Positions 1 to 10,934 of a stretch of 64,000 nt of DNA are shown piece by piece. The notes beneath the pieces were generated by a model. The model was not told the DNA's origin. It did not search any database and saw only the letters and a program-made list of their open reading frames with translations. Within the stretch, counting starts at the first letter, position 1, and each line of letters begins with the position of its first letter. Source of the stretch: Latrodectus hesperus (Eukaryota; Arthropoda; Arachnida; Araneae; Theridiidae); assembly GCA_037975125.1 (NCBI GenBank), contig CM075853.1, positions 94,468,543 through 94,532,542 of the forward strand, written 5' to 3'. A program made the translations under genes and the position numbers.

Positions 1-880
1 AAATAAACTGCTTCTGATATTTTTCTCAAAAATAAAAAATACATTTTTGTCATAGTTAAAATTTGGAAAGTACAAATATTTATTGAATTTTTGTTTTGAA
101 GCTGGTATCTGAATGGTTAGATCTTTGCTTTTTTTGTTTCAATCATTGTGAGTTTGATGTCCGGATGCAACAAACATGTTTGGGATGGTTTAAAATTCAC
201 TTTAAATGTAGGTCCCAGATAAATTAACTTCTTTGCATTATAAGTATTCATTGCATCAAAGTATTACTATGTGTGCCATTTTCCTACAAAATATAATACC
301 GCAGGACCATCAAAGCATAACAATGCAGGATTAGTCAATGTTATAGTGAAAAATAGCCGTTTTATGTGAACTTAATTAATCACTAGATAACACTGCAAAG
401 AATTGTCTTATGACAAGTAACAAATGAAGATTATTTGTATCAAGTATTTGTGCAACTAATTCTGATAAAGCTGTCAAAAATAATTTTATGTAGCGAATTA
501 ATGGATTTTTTTAATTTATGTAATATCACATTCTATGATAAGGAAATCTGTTGAGTATATACACTTTTTTATTCTGTAATATATATGAATATACTGAGAG
601 TTTTTTCAATAAAGCAGTGTTCATCATGGAGCAGAGGCAAAAGCACGTTTTTCAGGATGGAAGGTCAAAGAAAAGAAGGATGATTTAAACTAAAGCCTAT
701 TGAGAATAAGGATGAACACTTGTCCTCTAGAATCAGCATAACATTCGTATATTAATTATAAGTCTTTTCTAGGGGAGTTTTTAATAAGTCCCAGTCAAAT
801 CATCTCTTATTTAGATAAGTGATCATCAAATGACAAACTAAACTTCTGGAAAATATTTCCTAAAGGATATAAGATTTCAG
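1..880. other. AT-rich non-coding stretch with one old SINE relic
   Basis: I see no gene here. Bases ~105-240 resemble the SINE family found intact at 28970-29141 and ~7291-7473: a tRNA-like head followed by the core that contains 'ttaaa..t.actttaaa'. It is too decayed for clear A and B boxes. The rest is AT-rich sequence with short T runs. The last 8 bases (873-880) are the left target-site duplicate of the next SINE. Confidence 0.5.
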
Positions 881-1269
881 AGTGAGCCATGGTAGCCTAG
901 TGGTTAGAGCATCAGCCTTCCGTACGGAAGCGTGGGGTTCGATTCCCAATGCCGCCAAAGACCCACCGAGAACATGCGATATTCGTGTTCGTTAAATCTG
1001 TGGAATCAAAAGTCTTGTGGTCGATCGTTAAGCAGTTACCATGGGTGAAATGGTCTGACGAAAGTCTTTTCCCCCTTTAGATCAGTGTCAAAATTGAGGG
1101 ACTGTATATTTTGGTGGTGCCGTCTATATCGGAGGATTTGAAGAGTAAATTCGTACTTTACCCTTCGTGGTACTCAGATTAAACGAAAGACGCACTCAAC
1201 TGACTTAAATTCGCGTAGCCAAGGCATAGCGAGCTTGTCTTGTCCAAGTGTCATAAGTAACAACAATAG
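881..1269 (+). mobile_element. tRNA-derived SINE with 8-bp target duplication
   Basis: A tRNA-like head carries a pol III A box (tagcctagtgg, ~893-903) and a B box (ggttcgattcc, ~936-946). A ~300-bp body follows, ending in a short run of 'aacaa' units. The 8 bases before it (gatttcag, 873-880) recur right after it (1270-1277), which is what target-primed insertion leaves. The internal promoter identifies it as a SINE rather than a tRNA gene, because the acceptor stem and the rest of the cloverleaf are absent. It sits just 5' of the Polinton polymerase relic. Confidence 0.85.
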
Positions 1270-1339
1270 GATTTCAGTGGAATTTATTTGCAGTATTTGA
1301 GCTGGATATTTCATGTCGTTTTTAAATCATAATTTCATT

Positions 1340-2854
1340 TTAGGCGAGTATTCTGATTTGTATGTGAAGACCGATGTACTGCTCTTAGCTGACATCATGG
1401 AAAATTTTAGGGGTGTCTGTTTGAAGACCTATAAACTAACCTCTCATGGTATTTCAATGTGCCTGGTCTATCGTGGGATGCTATGCTAAAATCAACTGGA
1501 ATCAAATTACAATTATTAAATGATTATGATATGATACTTATGTTAGAAAAAAAACCAGCGGGAGAGTCTCTCAGTGTTGCAATCGGTATGGAAAAGATAA
1601 TAATAAATACATGAAAAACTATGACAAAAGTAAAGAATCTAATAATTTTATGTACTTGGATGCTAATAATTTATACGGCTGGGCAATGGGCCAATTTCTA
1701 CCATATGATGGCTTCACGTGGGGGTATACTGATGTAGATGTAACCGCGGTCCCCGACAATTCAGATATCGGCTATATCCTAGAATGCGACTTGGAATATC
1801 CAGCATATTTACATGATCTCCATTCGGACTTCCCATTAGGAGCTGAGAAAAGAGTTCCTGATGGCTCAAAACAATCAAAATTACTGACAACCCTACATAG
1901 TAAAGAACATTATGTGGTTCATTATAGGGTTTTGAAACAATTTTTACAGATGGGAATTAAACTGAATAAAGTCCATAAAGTTTTACAATTTATACAGGCA
2001 CCTTGGGTGAAGAAATATATAGACTTAAACACTGAATTGAGAACCAAAGCAACCAATGACTTTGAAAAAGATTTTTATAAATTGATGAATAACTCGGTGT
2101 TTGGAAAATCAATGGAGAACATAAGAAAAAGGCTTGATATCAAACTGTGTTGTGAGGCGTAGAAAGTTGAAAATCTTATTAGTAAACCCAATTTTAAAGG
2201 AAGGACCATTTTTGAAGAAAATTTAGCCGCCATACACATGCGTAAAACCAAAGTAATCTTTGATAAACCCAAATATTTTGGAATGAGTATCTTAGATTTA
2301 TCCAAGCATTTAATGTATGACTTTCACTATAATGTTATGAAGCCTAAATATGGAGGGCATATTAAGTTATTATATATGGATACCGATAGTTATATTTAGG
2401 ATATAAAGACCGATGATTTTTATGAAGATATGAAAGAGATGATGGTTTATTTTGACACCTATGATTATCCGGAAAATAATAGATATGGAATGTAAATAAA
2501 AAGGTTTTGAGGAAAATGAAAGATGAAAATGTGGGGAAAATTTTGGAAGAATTTGTGGGGCTAAGATCCAAAATGTATGCTTGTAAAACTGAAGAAAGAT
2601 TAATGAAGAAATCAAAAGGTGTGAAAAAGTGTGCTGTTGAAAATAAGATCTCCTTCGAGGATTATAAAAGTAGCTTATTCTCACAACAGAAATTATACAG
2701 ATCAATGAATCTCATCAGAAGCACAAAACATGAGATTCATTCCATATATGTGAATAAGATTGCCCTATCCGGAGAAAATGACAAGCGACATATATTACCA
2801 GATGGTATTTACACTTTAGCCCTCGGCCAGTACACAATAACAAATGAGGAATAA
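1340..2854 (+). pseudogene. Polinton/Maverick protein-primed DNA polymerase B, decayed
   Basis: This is the C-terminal half of a family-B, protein-primed DNA polymerase of the Polinton (Maverick) type, a virus-like DNA transposon. An upstream piece at ~1346 shows a conserved [13 protein letters not shown] stretch. The longest open part (1611-2162) has polymerase motif A (YLDANNLYGWAM) and motif B (NNSVFGKS). Motif C (YMDTDS) follows at ~2373. The reading frame is broken: it changes frame at least twice before 1611, has in-frame stops at 2160, 2397 and 2493, and shifts again near 2490-2510 before the last open part (2507-2854), which carries the conserved EEFVGLRSKMY stretch. No other Polinton gene (integrase, protease, capsid proteins, ATPase) is visible, so this is a dead fragment. 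Confidence 0.92.
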
Positions 2855-2988
2855 AGCGAAATATGTAATGACCCTTTCAGTGAACCATGTGGGGAAAACA
2901 GAAATATATTTTTTAATAGTTTTTGAACTATTAAAAGATAAAGACTTGGAATTCTTCTATTTTCTATTTATAAAACAGTTGTTTTCCT

Positions 2989-3183
2989 TCAGCTCTCATC
3001 AAGGCTCTCAATTATTTTTTGAAACTTTTCTTCTAAACTTCCTAAGCGTTCAATGAATACATCCCTTTCAGATGATGAAAGTATCATTGATTGAAGCTTC
3101 TGAAATTCGGCTCGAAAGCTATAAATTAATGAGATGCGAGTGCATGCCTTAATCAAATGGGTTTTCTTTTTATTTATTTCCAT
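2989..3183 (-). CDS. short coiled-coil-like ORF beside the Polinton relic, unrecognised
   Basis: A 64-codon minus-strand frame whose C-terminal 45 residues look like an amphipathic helix with regular Leu/Ile and Glu/Lys (LEEKFQKIIESLDES at the end). I do not recognise a family. It lies ~130 bp past the polymerase fragment on the opposite strand, so it could be a remnant of another Polinton gene, but it could equally be chance. There is no sign of a promoter or splice sites. Confidence 0.2.
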   Translation of the reverse strand: MEINKKKTHLIKACTRISLIYSFRAEFQKLQSMILSSSERDVFIERLGSLEEKFQKIIESLDES

Positions 3184-3394
3184 TTGTTTGTTTATATATT
3201 TGTTGTCTTTAAATACTTAAAATATCTCGCTAGTATATACATTCATATCCTCTTTGGAGAGGTTTTGAAAGCATTGTTTTTGAATGTGGCAGCACCTCCC
3301 TATCTGAGGAAAAAGGGGTACTCACCAAAGGGGGTACCCCTCCGTCTCAGAGACTTTTCAGGACCGCCGTTTTATAAATTATTATGGTTGCTTT

Positions 3395-3770
3395 TCTAAA
3401 AGTGGTTGGGATTTTTATGGGGTTTGTGTGACTATTGCCTTAAAAAATTTATCTGGATGAAACAGAACCATTACTTTTTAAAAGTGGGTAGAGTCTTAAT
3501 GGTGAGTTTTAAACCATTCTTTTATAAAATTGGTATGGGTGAAATAAAGCCATTACTTCTTTGAGGTGGGTACAAATTTAATGGGGGTTTTAAGAGCCAT
3601 TGTTTTTAAAAAGGGGTGGAAAAATTATGGCATTTCTTATACCATTGTTCTGGGTCTGATTTTTATGGAGGTTTGTGACTATTATTTTGTAAAAGTGGGT
3701 GGAAAATTATGGGTAAAGGATATCATTCTTTTCTAAAGGTCAATTTTTATGGGGATGGCTTATGGTCTAA
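3395..3770. repeat. degenerate minisatellite, ~42-bp period
   Basis: A phrase like 'aaaagtgggtgga..tttttatgggg' returns at about 3396, 3480, 3527, 3564, 3612, 3652, 3692 and 3737, with spacings of about 37-48 bases or twice that. Copies are only loosely alike, so the array is old. Just upstream, ~3315-3340 has a small GC-rich inverted pair (ggggtac/gtacccc). Confidence 0.55.
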
Positions 3771-3799
3771 ACGTCACTGCGCCAGCTCTCTCATATGCA

Positions 3800-4802
3800 C
3801 ACTACTAACTTTAAATTGTAGTAGAGAGGCCTTCGCAGTACAACTGTCTCCAGATAAATCAAGCTTTCGTATCACGATTATCTCAAGCTGATTCGGACTT
3901 TCTTATCACGAGTGTCTTCAATTAAATCCGATTTCAAACCCGTTATCTTTTGGACTTGAAAACAATGCTTTATATCAAATATACTGCGAAATATTTTTTA
4001 TCAAACTCTGTTAAAATTTCAAATTTTGTTCATTGGCATGGAACTCTTTACAAATTTCAAACCACAATGAAATGATACCCAGCATAACTGAAGCTAAGAT
4101 GGTATCTTTGTATGATGATTATTTCTGCAATACCAATTCACCAGCCTGAGTTGAAACAATTATCAATTGATGGTACTTTAGAATGATCATGATCTTAATT
4201 GTATTCGTAGATTCTGCGGAGTTTGGTGTTCGTGATGGGCAATAAATGGTTTTCAAGTTCCTATTTCTCCTTCAAATACCTATAGTTTCATTTCTTGAAA
4301 TGCTTAAGAAATGTTACTGCAGAACTATGTCATAGAATTTAGGTACTACATAACCATTCCTCAGACTTTCAGTTCGTGGATTTGTTATCGGTCTTAAGGG
4401 GGGGGGTGATTGTTGATAGTAATTTGGTATCCGAATTGTCACTATCAAAAGAACCTTCGTCTGCAAAAAGGAATTATAAAGTAACAATTAAACAAACAAA
4501 GCTTGATATATGTAATCATCAATATTTTTATCCATCAAGTTTTTTTTTAATTTCCTGTTGAAAGGTAAACACAAATTTTTAGTTTACGATTTTAGGAAGT
4601 TAAAATTGAGCTACCTACGTATGGAAAATCCTTCAAACTAATTAAAAAGCAATGGATAATTCTGTCAAATTATGATAAAAGAAATACACAAAATTTGCAT
4701 ATAATTGTTCTTTAAATTAATTTATGATCCATACGCTTAACTTACCAGTATTTTTTGAACAAATCAGAAATCAGTATAAATTCAATCTATTATAACTTTC
4801 AG
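3800..4802. other. intron/intergenic, nothing recognised except a short duplication
   Basis: 3866-3932 contains two tandem copies of a ~34-bp unit (ctttcgtatcacga / ctttcttatcacga). Otherwise I see no coding signal. The last bases, a pyrimidine-rich run ending ctttcag at 4802, form the splice acceptor of the next exon. No further CUB exons are visible upstream in this window. Confidence 0.5.
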
Positions 4803-5101
4803 GTGAGCTTCAATTTCCCTGGAGTGACTCTTCCACTGTTGCCATCATGTTCCATTCCGACAGAGGAAGCTTCGTGCACAGAGGCTTCCACATCGACTTT
4901 GAACAACTACCCTGCAGGCGACAGGGGCGCCAGCATCGAGAAGAACTGGAACTGTCATCGCCTTCATTCAGCAACTCTACTGTTCGCTATGCGTCATCCA
5001 CTTCTTCAGAGTGGACTTCATCTTCCTCATCGAGGTTTGACGCTGATTGGGACGACACCAAGACTACTCCTCGGAACTCTACTGTCGAGTATGCCGCTTG
5101 A
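4803..5101 (+). CDS. CUB-domain protein, last coding exon (partial)
   Basis: The exon starts after a good acceptor (ttataactttcag) with two bases of a split codon, then reads 98 codons to a TGA. The first ~40 residues match the C-terminal half of a CUB domain: alternating hydrophobic strands, then FHSD, then the closing GFHIDFEQLPC with the conserved final Cys. CUB domains are extracellular binding modules in proteases, receptors and matrix proteins. After the Cys comes a basic stretch (CRRQGRQHREE) and a Ser/Thr-rich tail ending in STVEYAA. No transmembrane helix is visible, so the product may be secreted or the tail may follow a membrane segment coded elsewhere. Base composition is clearly higher in GC than the surroundings, as expected for coding sequence. 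Upstream exons are outside or unrecognised, so the full protein cannot be named. Confidence 0.75.
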
Positions 5102-5370
5102 AAAGACAACAATTCTTGTTCATGTTGTGAAAAATACATAAACTGAGTACAAGAATGTGTGAGAGGTGGCGCCAAACAAGATTTTTGCCATCATAAGCAT
5201 TTTATTAGCTATGCCCTATGAGATTATTTTGTGTTGCCTAAACTATAGCTACTTGCATCGAATTGAAGGACAGTAAAATGTTTTTTGTGTGTTATTTTTG
5301 TGAAAATATTTTTTTTTCAATACATTCCAATCATTCATTTTCCAGTAATGAAATTGTTGTTGAATGTTAC

Positions 5371-5376
5371 AATAAA
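5371..5376 (+). promoter_or_regulatory. candidate poly(A) signal of the CUB gene
   Basis: AATAAA lies 270 bases past the stop codon of the CUB exon, a plausible 3' UTR length. Other AT-rich matches exist nearby, so this is a choice by position only. Confidence 0.4.
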
Positions 5377-7284
5377 AACTTATTTTCATGGTAATTTTTA
5401 TGAAATTAGTAGCAGACAATGCGGCAGAATTACCTTTCAAAAAGATAATTCTTAAAAAAAGAAATTAAGGCAACAGACATTTCAAATATGTATGTGGTAT
5501 TTATAAAAAGCAATGTAAATTAATATAAAATTTCATGCTCCATTATAACTTCACAAATCCTAATTAATAAATATCCTATGAGATTAAACAATGCTGTATA
5601 GTCAATTTTTTGTCTATAAATTTAATTATAACAAAAAACTTATTTTTTCCACACTTTTTTACTTTTTGGAAGTATTTTCTGAAAAATCACAGATTATTAT
5701 CTAATATAATATTAGTACTAAATCCGCGAAGCCTCCCATGTTTCGTAGGCAGCGACAACTAGTAGAAAATGGGTCAATCACATCTCGTTGAAAAATTGCA
5801 ATTTAGAGTATTAACGATATTTACTTAGCTTTGTTCATAACGTTTTTTTCCCATAAAAATGAGGCCTTAATTAAATCAGTTAAGAAAATCGAATGAGTTG
5901 TGGGAAACTCGAAATTTTTTCTTAATTTCAAAGTTATAAGCATCAAAATCAGGACTCCTTCAATCTCAATCCAATGCATCTCTTTTCTCTGAGAATGTAG
6001 AAAACATCTTAGTCTGTAGACATTTTTTCTCTCCCCTAAGGGTTGCGCATGAAGGACATTTAAAAGAGTATAAAAAATCAAATGCCACCACTTTTGATCT
6101 TTCCAGCAACTTCAAATCAAAATGGTAGAATTCCATTGAAGTTATATACAGGGAAGTTCGCTGGTGTTTACCACCACCGCCTTTTAAAGAGACTAGAGCT
6201 CTAAGGTGGTGTATATCGTGACGTAACAACTTTATGAACAAATTAAATCAGCGTTCATTACAGTTTAAATTTGTTAAAAATGTTATCGCTAAATAGCAAA
6301 GCCTGTCTTAAATTAACCAAAGAGGAACATTCTGACATAAGGTTCATTCCATTTCAGGTAGACATTTTCAGGTTATTCTCAGACACAAATTCGGTCAACA
6401 GAATAAAGATTTTATTTACAGCGATGTATACTGGTTTACCATCGAAAAAATAAAGAAAAAAATGTTTCTTGTTATGTTTAATAATAACCATTCTCGACTA
6501 TTATAATCTCTGTAATTTGAATGTAATTTGGTAAACTTCATTTCTGATAATTTTTAAGTGAATTTTAAAATACACTTTTTTAAGTGTTCTGCGTGTTGCT
6601 TATCATTTCACTCAAACAATTTTCTTTCTTTGTTTGAAACACGTTTGCGGCTACCTACTTCTTACCGACTGAAGGCACTAAGCACAATCAAACGCCGCGT
6701 AATATGCAGCTACAGTCAAATGACGAGGTCGAAATCTTATCTGGGACCCTCCTTTCCATACTACACTCGACCAATGGGAGAAACTTTGCAACTATGACGC
6801 ATTGAATTTGATTAAATCACCATTCATGAAAACGACAGGTCTTAGATTGAGTCAGGTATAGAACTTACCATCTCCAGGTTATGAGAATGACACTTTTCTC
6901 AAGAAGGCTAGAGAGACTCTCAAGTGATCTACGATTTAAATATTGATAAAAAAAATACGTGTTTTTAAAATTGAAACTTTTTGGAAAAGAAAAAAATCAT
7001 TTAATCTTTTTTAATAAAATTTGCAAATTCAGAGAATCTATACGGTTAACTAATATAAATTCAGTCATTTATCTTTTGTCAGTCATAATTTTTGAAATAA
7101 TTTCCATATTTTTTTTCCAAATGTAATATGAAACAAAGAAGTTTCAATTTGTTTATGTTATTTGCACCATTGGTTGAAAGAGAAGACTATAGAATCGGGA
7201 CTTTGACAGTTTTCTTTTTGTTATGTTAGATTATAATGATCAACTTCCGTCTGCTTATTTTGGTCAATTAAAACATACCTTATT
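5377..7284. other. non-coding, no recognised element
   Basis: Mostly AT-rich. Two patches are less AT-rich: ~6000-6230 and ~6640-6800. The second has a CCAAT motif (gaccaatggg, ~6768) and scattered CpG, and could be regulatory. Open frames here are short and lack family resemblance. Confidence 0.3.
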
Positions 7285-7290
7285 ATTCTG

Positions 7291-7473
7291 TACGCCGAGC
7301 CGGTAGTCGAATGGTTAGTGCTCTTGTTTTAGGTTCAGCTGCTCCAGAGTTCGAATTCCACATTGACCTTGGATGTTTGTAAATGGTTCACAATGCATTT
7401 AAACCATAGTTTCCGATCTAACTAGCTCTTGCGCATAAAATGACCGTTGAGGGACAAATTAAACCAAACAAAT
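7291..7473 (+). mobile_element. tRNA-derived SINE (same family as 28970-29141)
   Basis: The tRNA-like head has an A-box-like tagtcgaatgg and a B box agttcgaattcc (7348-7359). The ~110-bp body that follows matches the minus-strand copy at 28970-29141 nearly end to end, including ggatgtttgta, the 'ttaaacc' core and tgaccgttgagg. Target duplications are not obvious. Confidence 0.8.
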
Positions 7474-7784
7474 CCTTCGAAACCATTAACAAGTGACAAA
7501 TTCGATGGGTAAATTGATATTTGTTTCTCACAAACTTCTGCACAGCACCAATGCAGGAGCATTAGTATTTATTTACTATAACTTAGAAGACTAGAGGTTC
7601 TATCATCACAATGATTTTCAGCTGGGACCCATATCCTAAATTCTTTCCATTATCACTAATTGATAGTGCTTATAAATTTTTAAATTATATATTTTTCTCA
7701 TTATATTTATGTATTTTCAATGCTAAGTTATATATTTTCAAATAAACAACTCATGACTTTCTAAAGTATAGATAGGAAAATATA
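7474..7784. other. non-coding spacer
   Basis: AT-rich sequence between a SINE and the mariner element. No feature seen. Confidence 0.4.
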
Positions 7785-7786
7785 TA

Positions 7787-8062
7787 CAGGGTGATTATAA
7801 AAAAACTTTGCCAACATCTGCACTTCTAGCGTCCATTCTATTTAACCGATCAAGATGATATTTCAAATATAGTTCTTTTGAGATATGCGCTCGAGATTCT
7901 GTGAATGGCAACACAGTGGCCCTCTCGGTTACAGTTATAGTGACAGAAACTCGAAATTTTCGAATGGCAACGTCTACTTTTTACCATCGCAAAATGTTCA
8001 GCACATGCGAAAACCCTAAATAGCGTTGAAACGGTACCGATATGTCTAAAAACGGACGTGTT
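7787..8062 (+). repeat. mariner left terminal inverted repeat
   Basis: It pairs with 9433-9708. The outermost 18 bases are identical, and the match runs in register to 'cgacgtgtt'. Such long TIRs usually carry internal transposase-binding repeats; I did not resolve these. Confidence 0.95.
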
Positions 8063-8195
8063 CTGCAAACACAAAAAAGAGTTCTGAAAACCGGCCAATA
8101 AAACACGATCTGGGCGCACGCAATAAATTTGCATGTGACAGAGTCAAGAAACCAATCACAGAACGCCGGTCGCCAGATATTCAGCGTAGGAAACC

Positions 8196-8203
8196 TATAA
8201 AAT
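8196..8203 (+). promoter_or_regulatory. TATA box of the transposase gene
   Basis: TATAAAAT lies 59 bases upstream of the transposase ATG, the right distance for a short 5' leader inside the element. Confidence 0.6.
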
Positions 8204-8254
8204 ACCAAGCGGGTATGCGAAGTCGTCATTCGGGAACTCGCACATGCCGACGAT

Positions 8255-9324
8255 ATGAGTCTTCCTAGGAAAGTTCGCGGTGAATTGATCAAACTCTATT
8301 ACCAAAATGGGATGAACGCTGCGGAAGCCTTGCGTGTGTATCGCCGCAATCATCGACAACGATGTGGCCCATGTACTCTGCAAGCTCTGCGTGATTTAGT
8401 ACGGAAATTCGAAGATACAGGCTGCACCTGTGACAAACAGTGCTCCGGACGGCCAACTGTTTCTGAGGACGTTGTCATGGAAGTGCACCATACAGTGACT
8501 GCAGGACACACAGAAACCGCAAGAGGCATAGCGCGCGTGTTGGATATTCCGAACTCAACGGTCCGCAAGCTCTTGCGCTCGGTACTTCACATGTTTCAAT
8601 ATCGGTTCCAGCGCGTCCAGATGTTGGAGCCGGGTGACCCACAACAACGTCTGGACTTCGCAAATGCATTTTTGTTACGATATGATGCGGATAACGACTG
8701 GCCACTTCGCATACTATGGACGGACGAGGCGCATTTCACCTTAAATGGCAGAATTAACACAAAGAATTGTGTGCACTGGGGAGAGACGAATCCTCATGCT
8801 GTGGCGCCAGTACCATTATTTGACGCCAAAGTGACTGCATTACAGCTACATTTGTTCTGGGCCCGTTCTTCTTTGAGGAAACGACCCCGACTGGCCCTGC
8901 AACATGTTCTGTAACGGGCCCTCGGTATGCAGCCATGCTGAAAAATTATGTCTTACCGGAGTTGCGTCGGCTGAATGCACTCAATGACATTGTTTGGATG
9001 CAAGATGGCGCACCTCCACATATAGCGAGGTCAGTTAAAAGGCTCCTGGATCAGCATTTTGGTGATCGCATCATCTCACGCTATTATCCTTTTCCGTGGC
9101 CTGCGCGATCCCCAGATCTGACGCCTATAGATTTCTGGTTTTGGGGCTATCTCAAATCCAGAGTTTATCTGTGCAATCCTCAAACATTGTCGGACTTAAA
9201 GGATTCTATACGGCGTGAGATTGGAAACATCCCTCGTGCCATGTTGCGTGCAGCGACATTGTCCACCGTCTCCCGCATGCAATGCGTAATTGCCTGTGAT
9301 GGCACTCATGTGGAAAATGTTTGA
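8255..9324 (+). pseudogene. mariner-type transposase, one frame break
   Basis: The first part (8255 to ~8835) starts with ATG and has two helix-turn-helix regions (residues ~5-30 and ~88-109) for TIR binding, then the first catalytic Asp (D157 in WTDEAHF). The second part continues in another frame from ~8836 to TGA at 9324. It carries the second Asp (WMQDGAPPH) and the third (SPDLTPIDFW). I count 41 residues between the second and third Asp, so a DD41D-type catalytic triad rather than the DD34D of classic mariner or DD34E of Tc1. The break near 8835 removes a few codons and shifts the frame, so a short deletion is the simplest explanation. Apart from that both halves are clean, and unbroken the protein would be ~356 residues, normal for the superfamily. 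Confidence 0.93.
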
Positions 9325-9328
9325 AATT

Positions 9329-9334
9329 AATAAA
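9329..9334 (+). terminator. poly(A) signal of the transposase
   Basis: AATAAA lies five bases past the transposase stop and before the right TIR. Confidence 0.6.
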
Positions 9335-9432
9335 GATTTTTTTCTCTATGTGTTCTCATAATTGAGCAGTGTCTTGTCTCTGTCGTATGCATTATTCCTC
9401 CGTGCGCCTTGAAGAACTGTTTGTATGTGTAT

Positions 9433-9708
9433 AACACGTCGGTTTTCGGACATATCGGTACCGTTTCAACGCTATTTAGAGTTTTCGCATGTGCTGAACA
9501 TTTTGCGATGGTAAAAAGTAGGCGTTGCCATTCGAAAATTTCGAGTTTCTGTCACTATAACTGTAACCGCGAGGGCCACTGTGTTACCATTCACAGAATC
9601 TCGAGCGCATATCTCAAAAGAACTATATTTGAAGTATCATCTTGATCGGTTAAATAGAATGGACACTAGAAGTGCAGATGTTGGCAAAGTATTTTTATAA
9701 TCACCCTG
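9433..9708 (-). repeat. mariner right terminal inverted repeat
   Basis: Inverse of 7787-8062 with scattered single-base differences. It ends in ataatcaccctg next to the TA duplicate. Confidence 0.95.
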
Positions 9709-9710
9709 TA

Positions 9711-10799
9711 TTTTACAATTGGCAAGTTAGTCTTGTTAAAATTCTCTTTAGTGTTTTTAAAAGTCAAATGTTTAAGAATATTTTTTCAGATATTAAATAC
9801 ACCTAACAATTTTATACTACTCTTACAATATGTCATCAGATTTTATATGTACTCCATCTTATTACATAAAATTTGAGTCATTTTGAAAAATATTTAAATA
9901 AATGAATCAAAATTATTAGGAAGTGATATGGATTTTATTAAATCATCGAAGTTTGTATCTACAAGGTGTCTAAAAATGTCCGATACATTTTGATATTTAA
10001 TAATTCATAGAATAACGAACCTTCTTATTGAACATAGATTAAATGCTATACCTCTTCAAAACTTTTTCTCTTTATGATTTCTAAAGGAAATCACTTGTAC
10101 GGAATCAAAACGTTTAGTTTTGGTGAACTATGGAGCAGAATTACAACAGTAATATATTACATATTTACCGGTAAAATATTTCAAATACATTATTAATATT
10201 TCAAATACAGGATGCATATTTAGACATCCATTGAAAAGGACTATTTACTAAATTTATCTATAATATTTAGATATTACTTTTATTAAATACTAAGCATCAA
10301 AATGTGTCTCACATTTTATAAATACATTAATGTAACTCTTTTCAATGTTTTCATGAACCAAGAAACAAAAGACAAGATACTCGTTCAGATTTTATTGCAG
10401 TTATCTTGATATTATTTCCAAACAAACACAACTGAAAGTCGTACAATGTTTTCTCCTCGGTGGAGCACCTAGTTTTTTGTTTTTTTTTACAATGAATAGA
10501 ATCCCCATGTCTACTGACTATGCGACAGGCATGATTTCGCAGGTTCTCGTTCCTTGAGATTGATAGAGTTCAAAATGTGCCAGGTAACGAGATGTAAACT
10601 TTAATGTACAAATGGTGATAGTTGCAGTTAAGTAGGTGACGTTGTTGAAGACATTAATTGAAGAATCTGAAAGATTGCAGTTGACAGGACAAGGAGAAAT
10701 ATAGCTTAATGTTAGAAAAATGCAATCATTCTAATTGAAGAACATTTCAATCATATTTAGTTTATATATATATAATCATTAAAAAACAAAATTAATCTA
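9711..10799. other. AT-rich non-coding stretch
   Basis: No gene or recognised repeat. A pair of similar short phrases (aaatacattattaatatttcaaatacagg, ~10185-10212) looks like a local duplication. Confidence 0.35.
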
Positions 10800-10934
10800 T
10801 TTATGATTAAAAAATCAATCAATATTAATTGATATAAGCATTATACAGTATGTTATGATTTCAGTTCAATTGTGAACACTCAAAATCTAACCGTTAGCAG
10901 TTTTTAAGAGTCAAATACATGAAAAAGAGGCACA

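Larger units (their letters stand above)
7787..9708 (+). mobile_element. Tc1/mariner-superfamily transposon, full length, long TIRs
   Basis: Both ends carry cagggtgattat in inverted orientation and are flanked by the TA target duplication (7785-7786 and 9709-9710) typical of the IS630-Tc1-mariner superfamily. The terminal inverted repeats are unusually long, 276 bp each (7787-8062 and 9433-9708), and differ at only about 10-15 positions, so the insertion is not ancient. Between them lie a TATA box, a transposase frame and a poly(A) signal. The transposase is broken by a single frame break, so this copy is probably non-autonomous, although its ends look intact. Confidence 0.97.

Noticed and set aside
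890..950. Possible tRNA gene
   Set aside because: A and B boxes are present but the cloverleaf is incomplete and a SINE body with target duplication follows. The same applies to the heads at 7291, 34389, 45782 and 58795.
4376..4561. 61-codon frame upstream of the CUB exon
   Set aside because: No CUB-like pattern (no Cys pairs or SPxYP motif), and it ends in low-complexity AT sequence.
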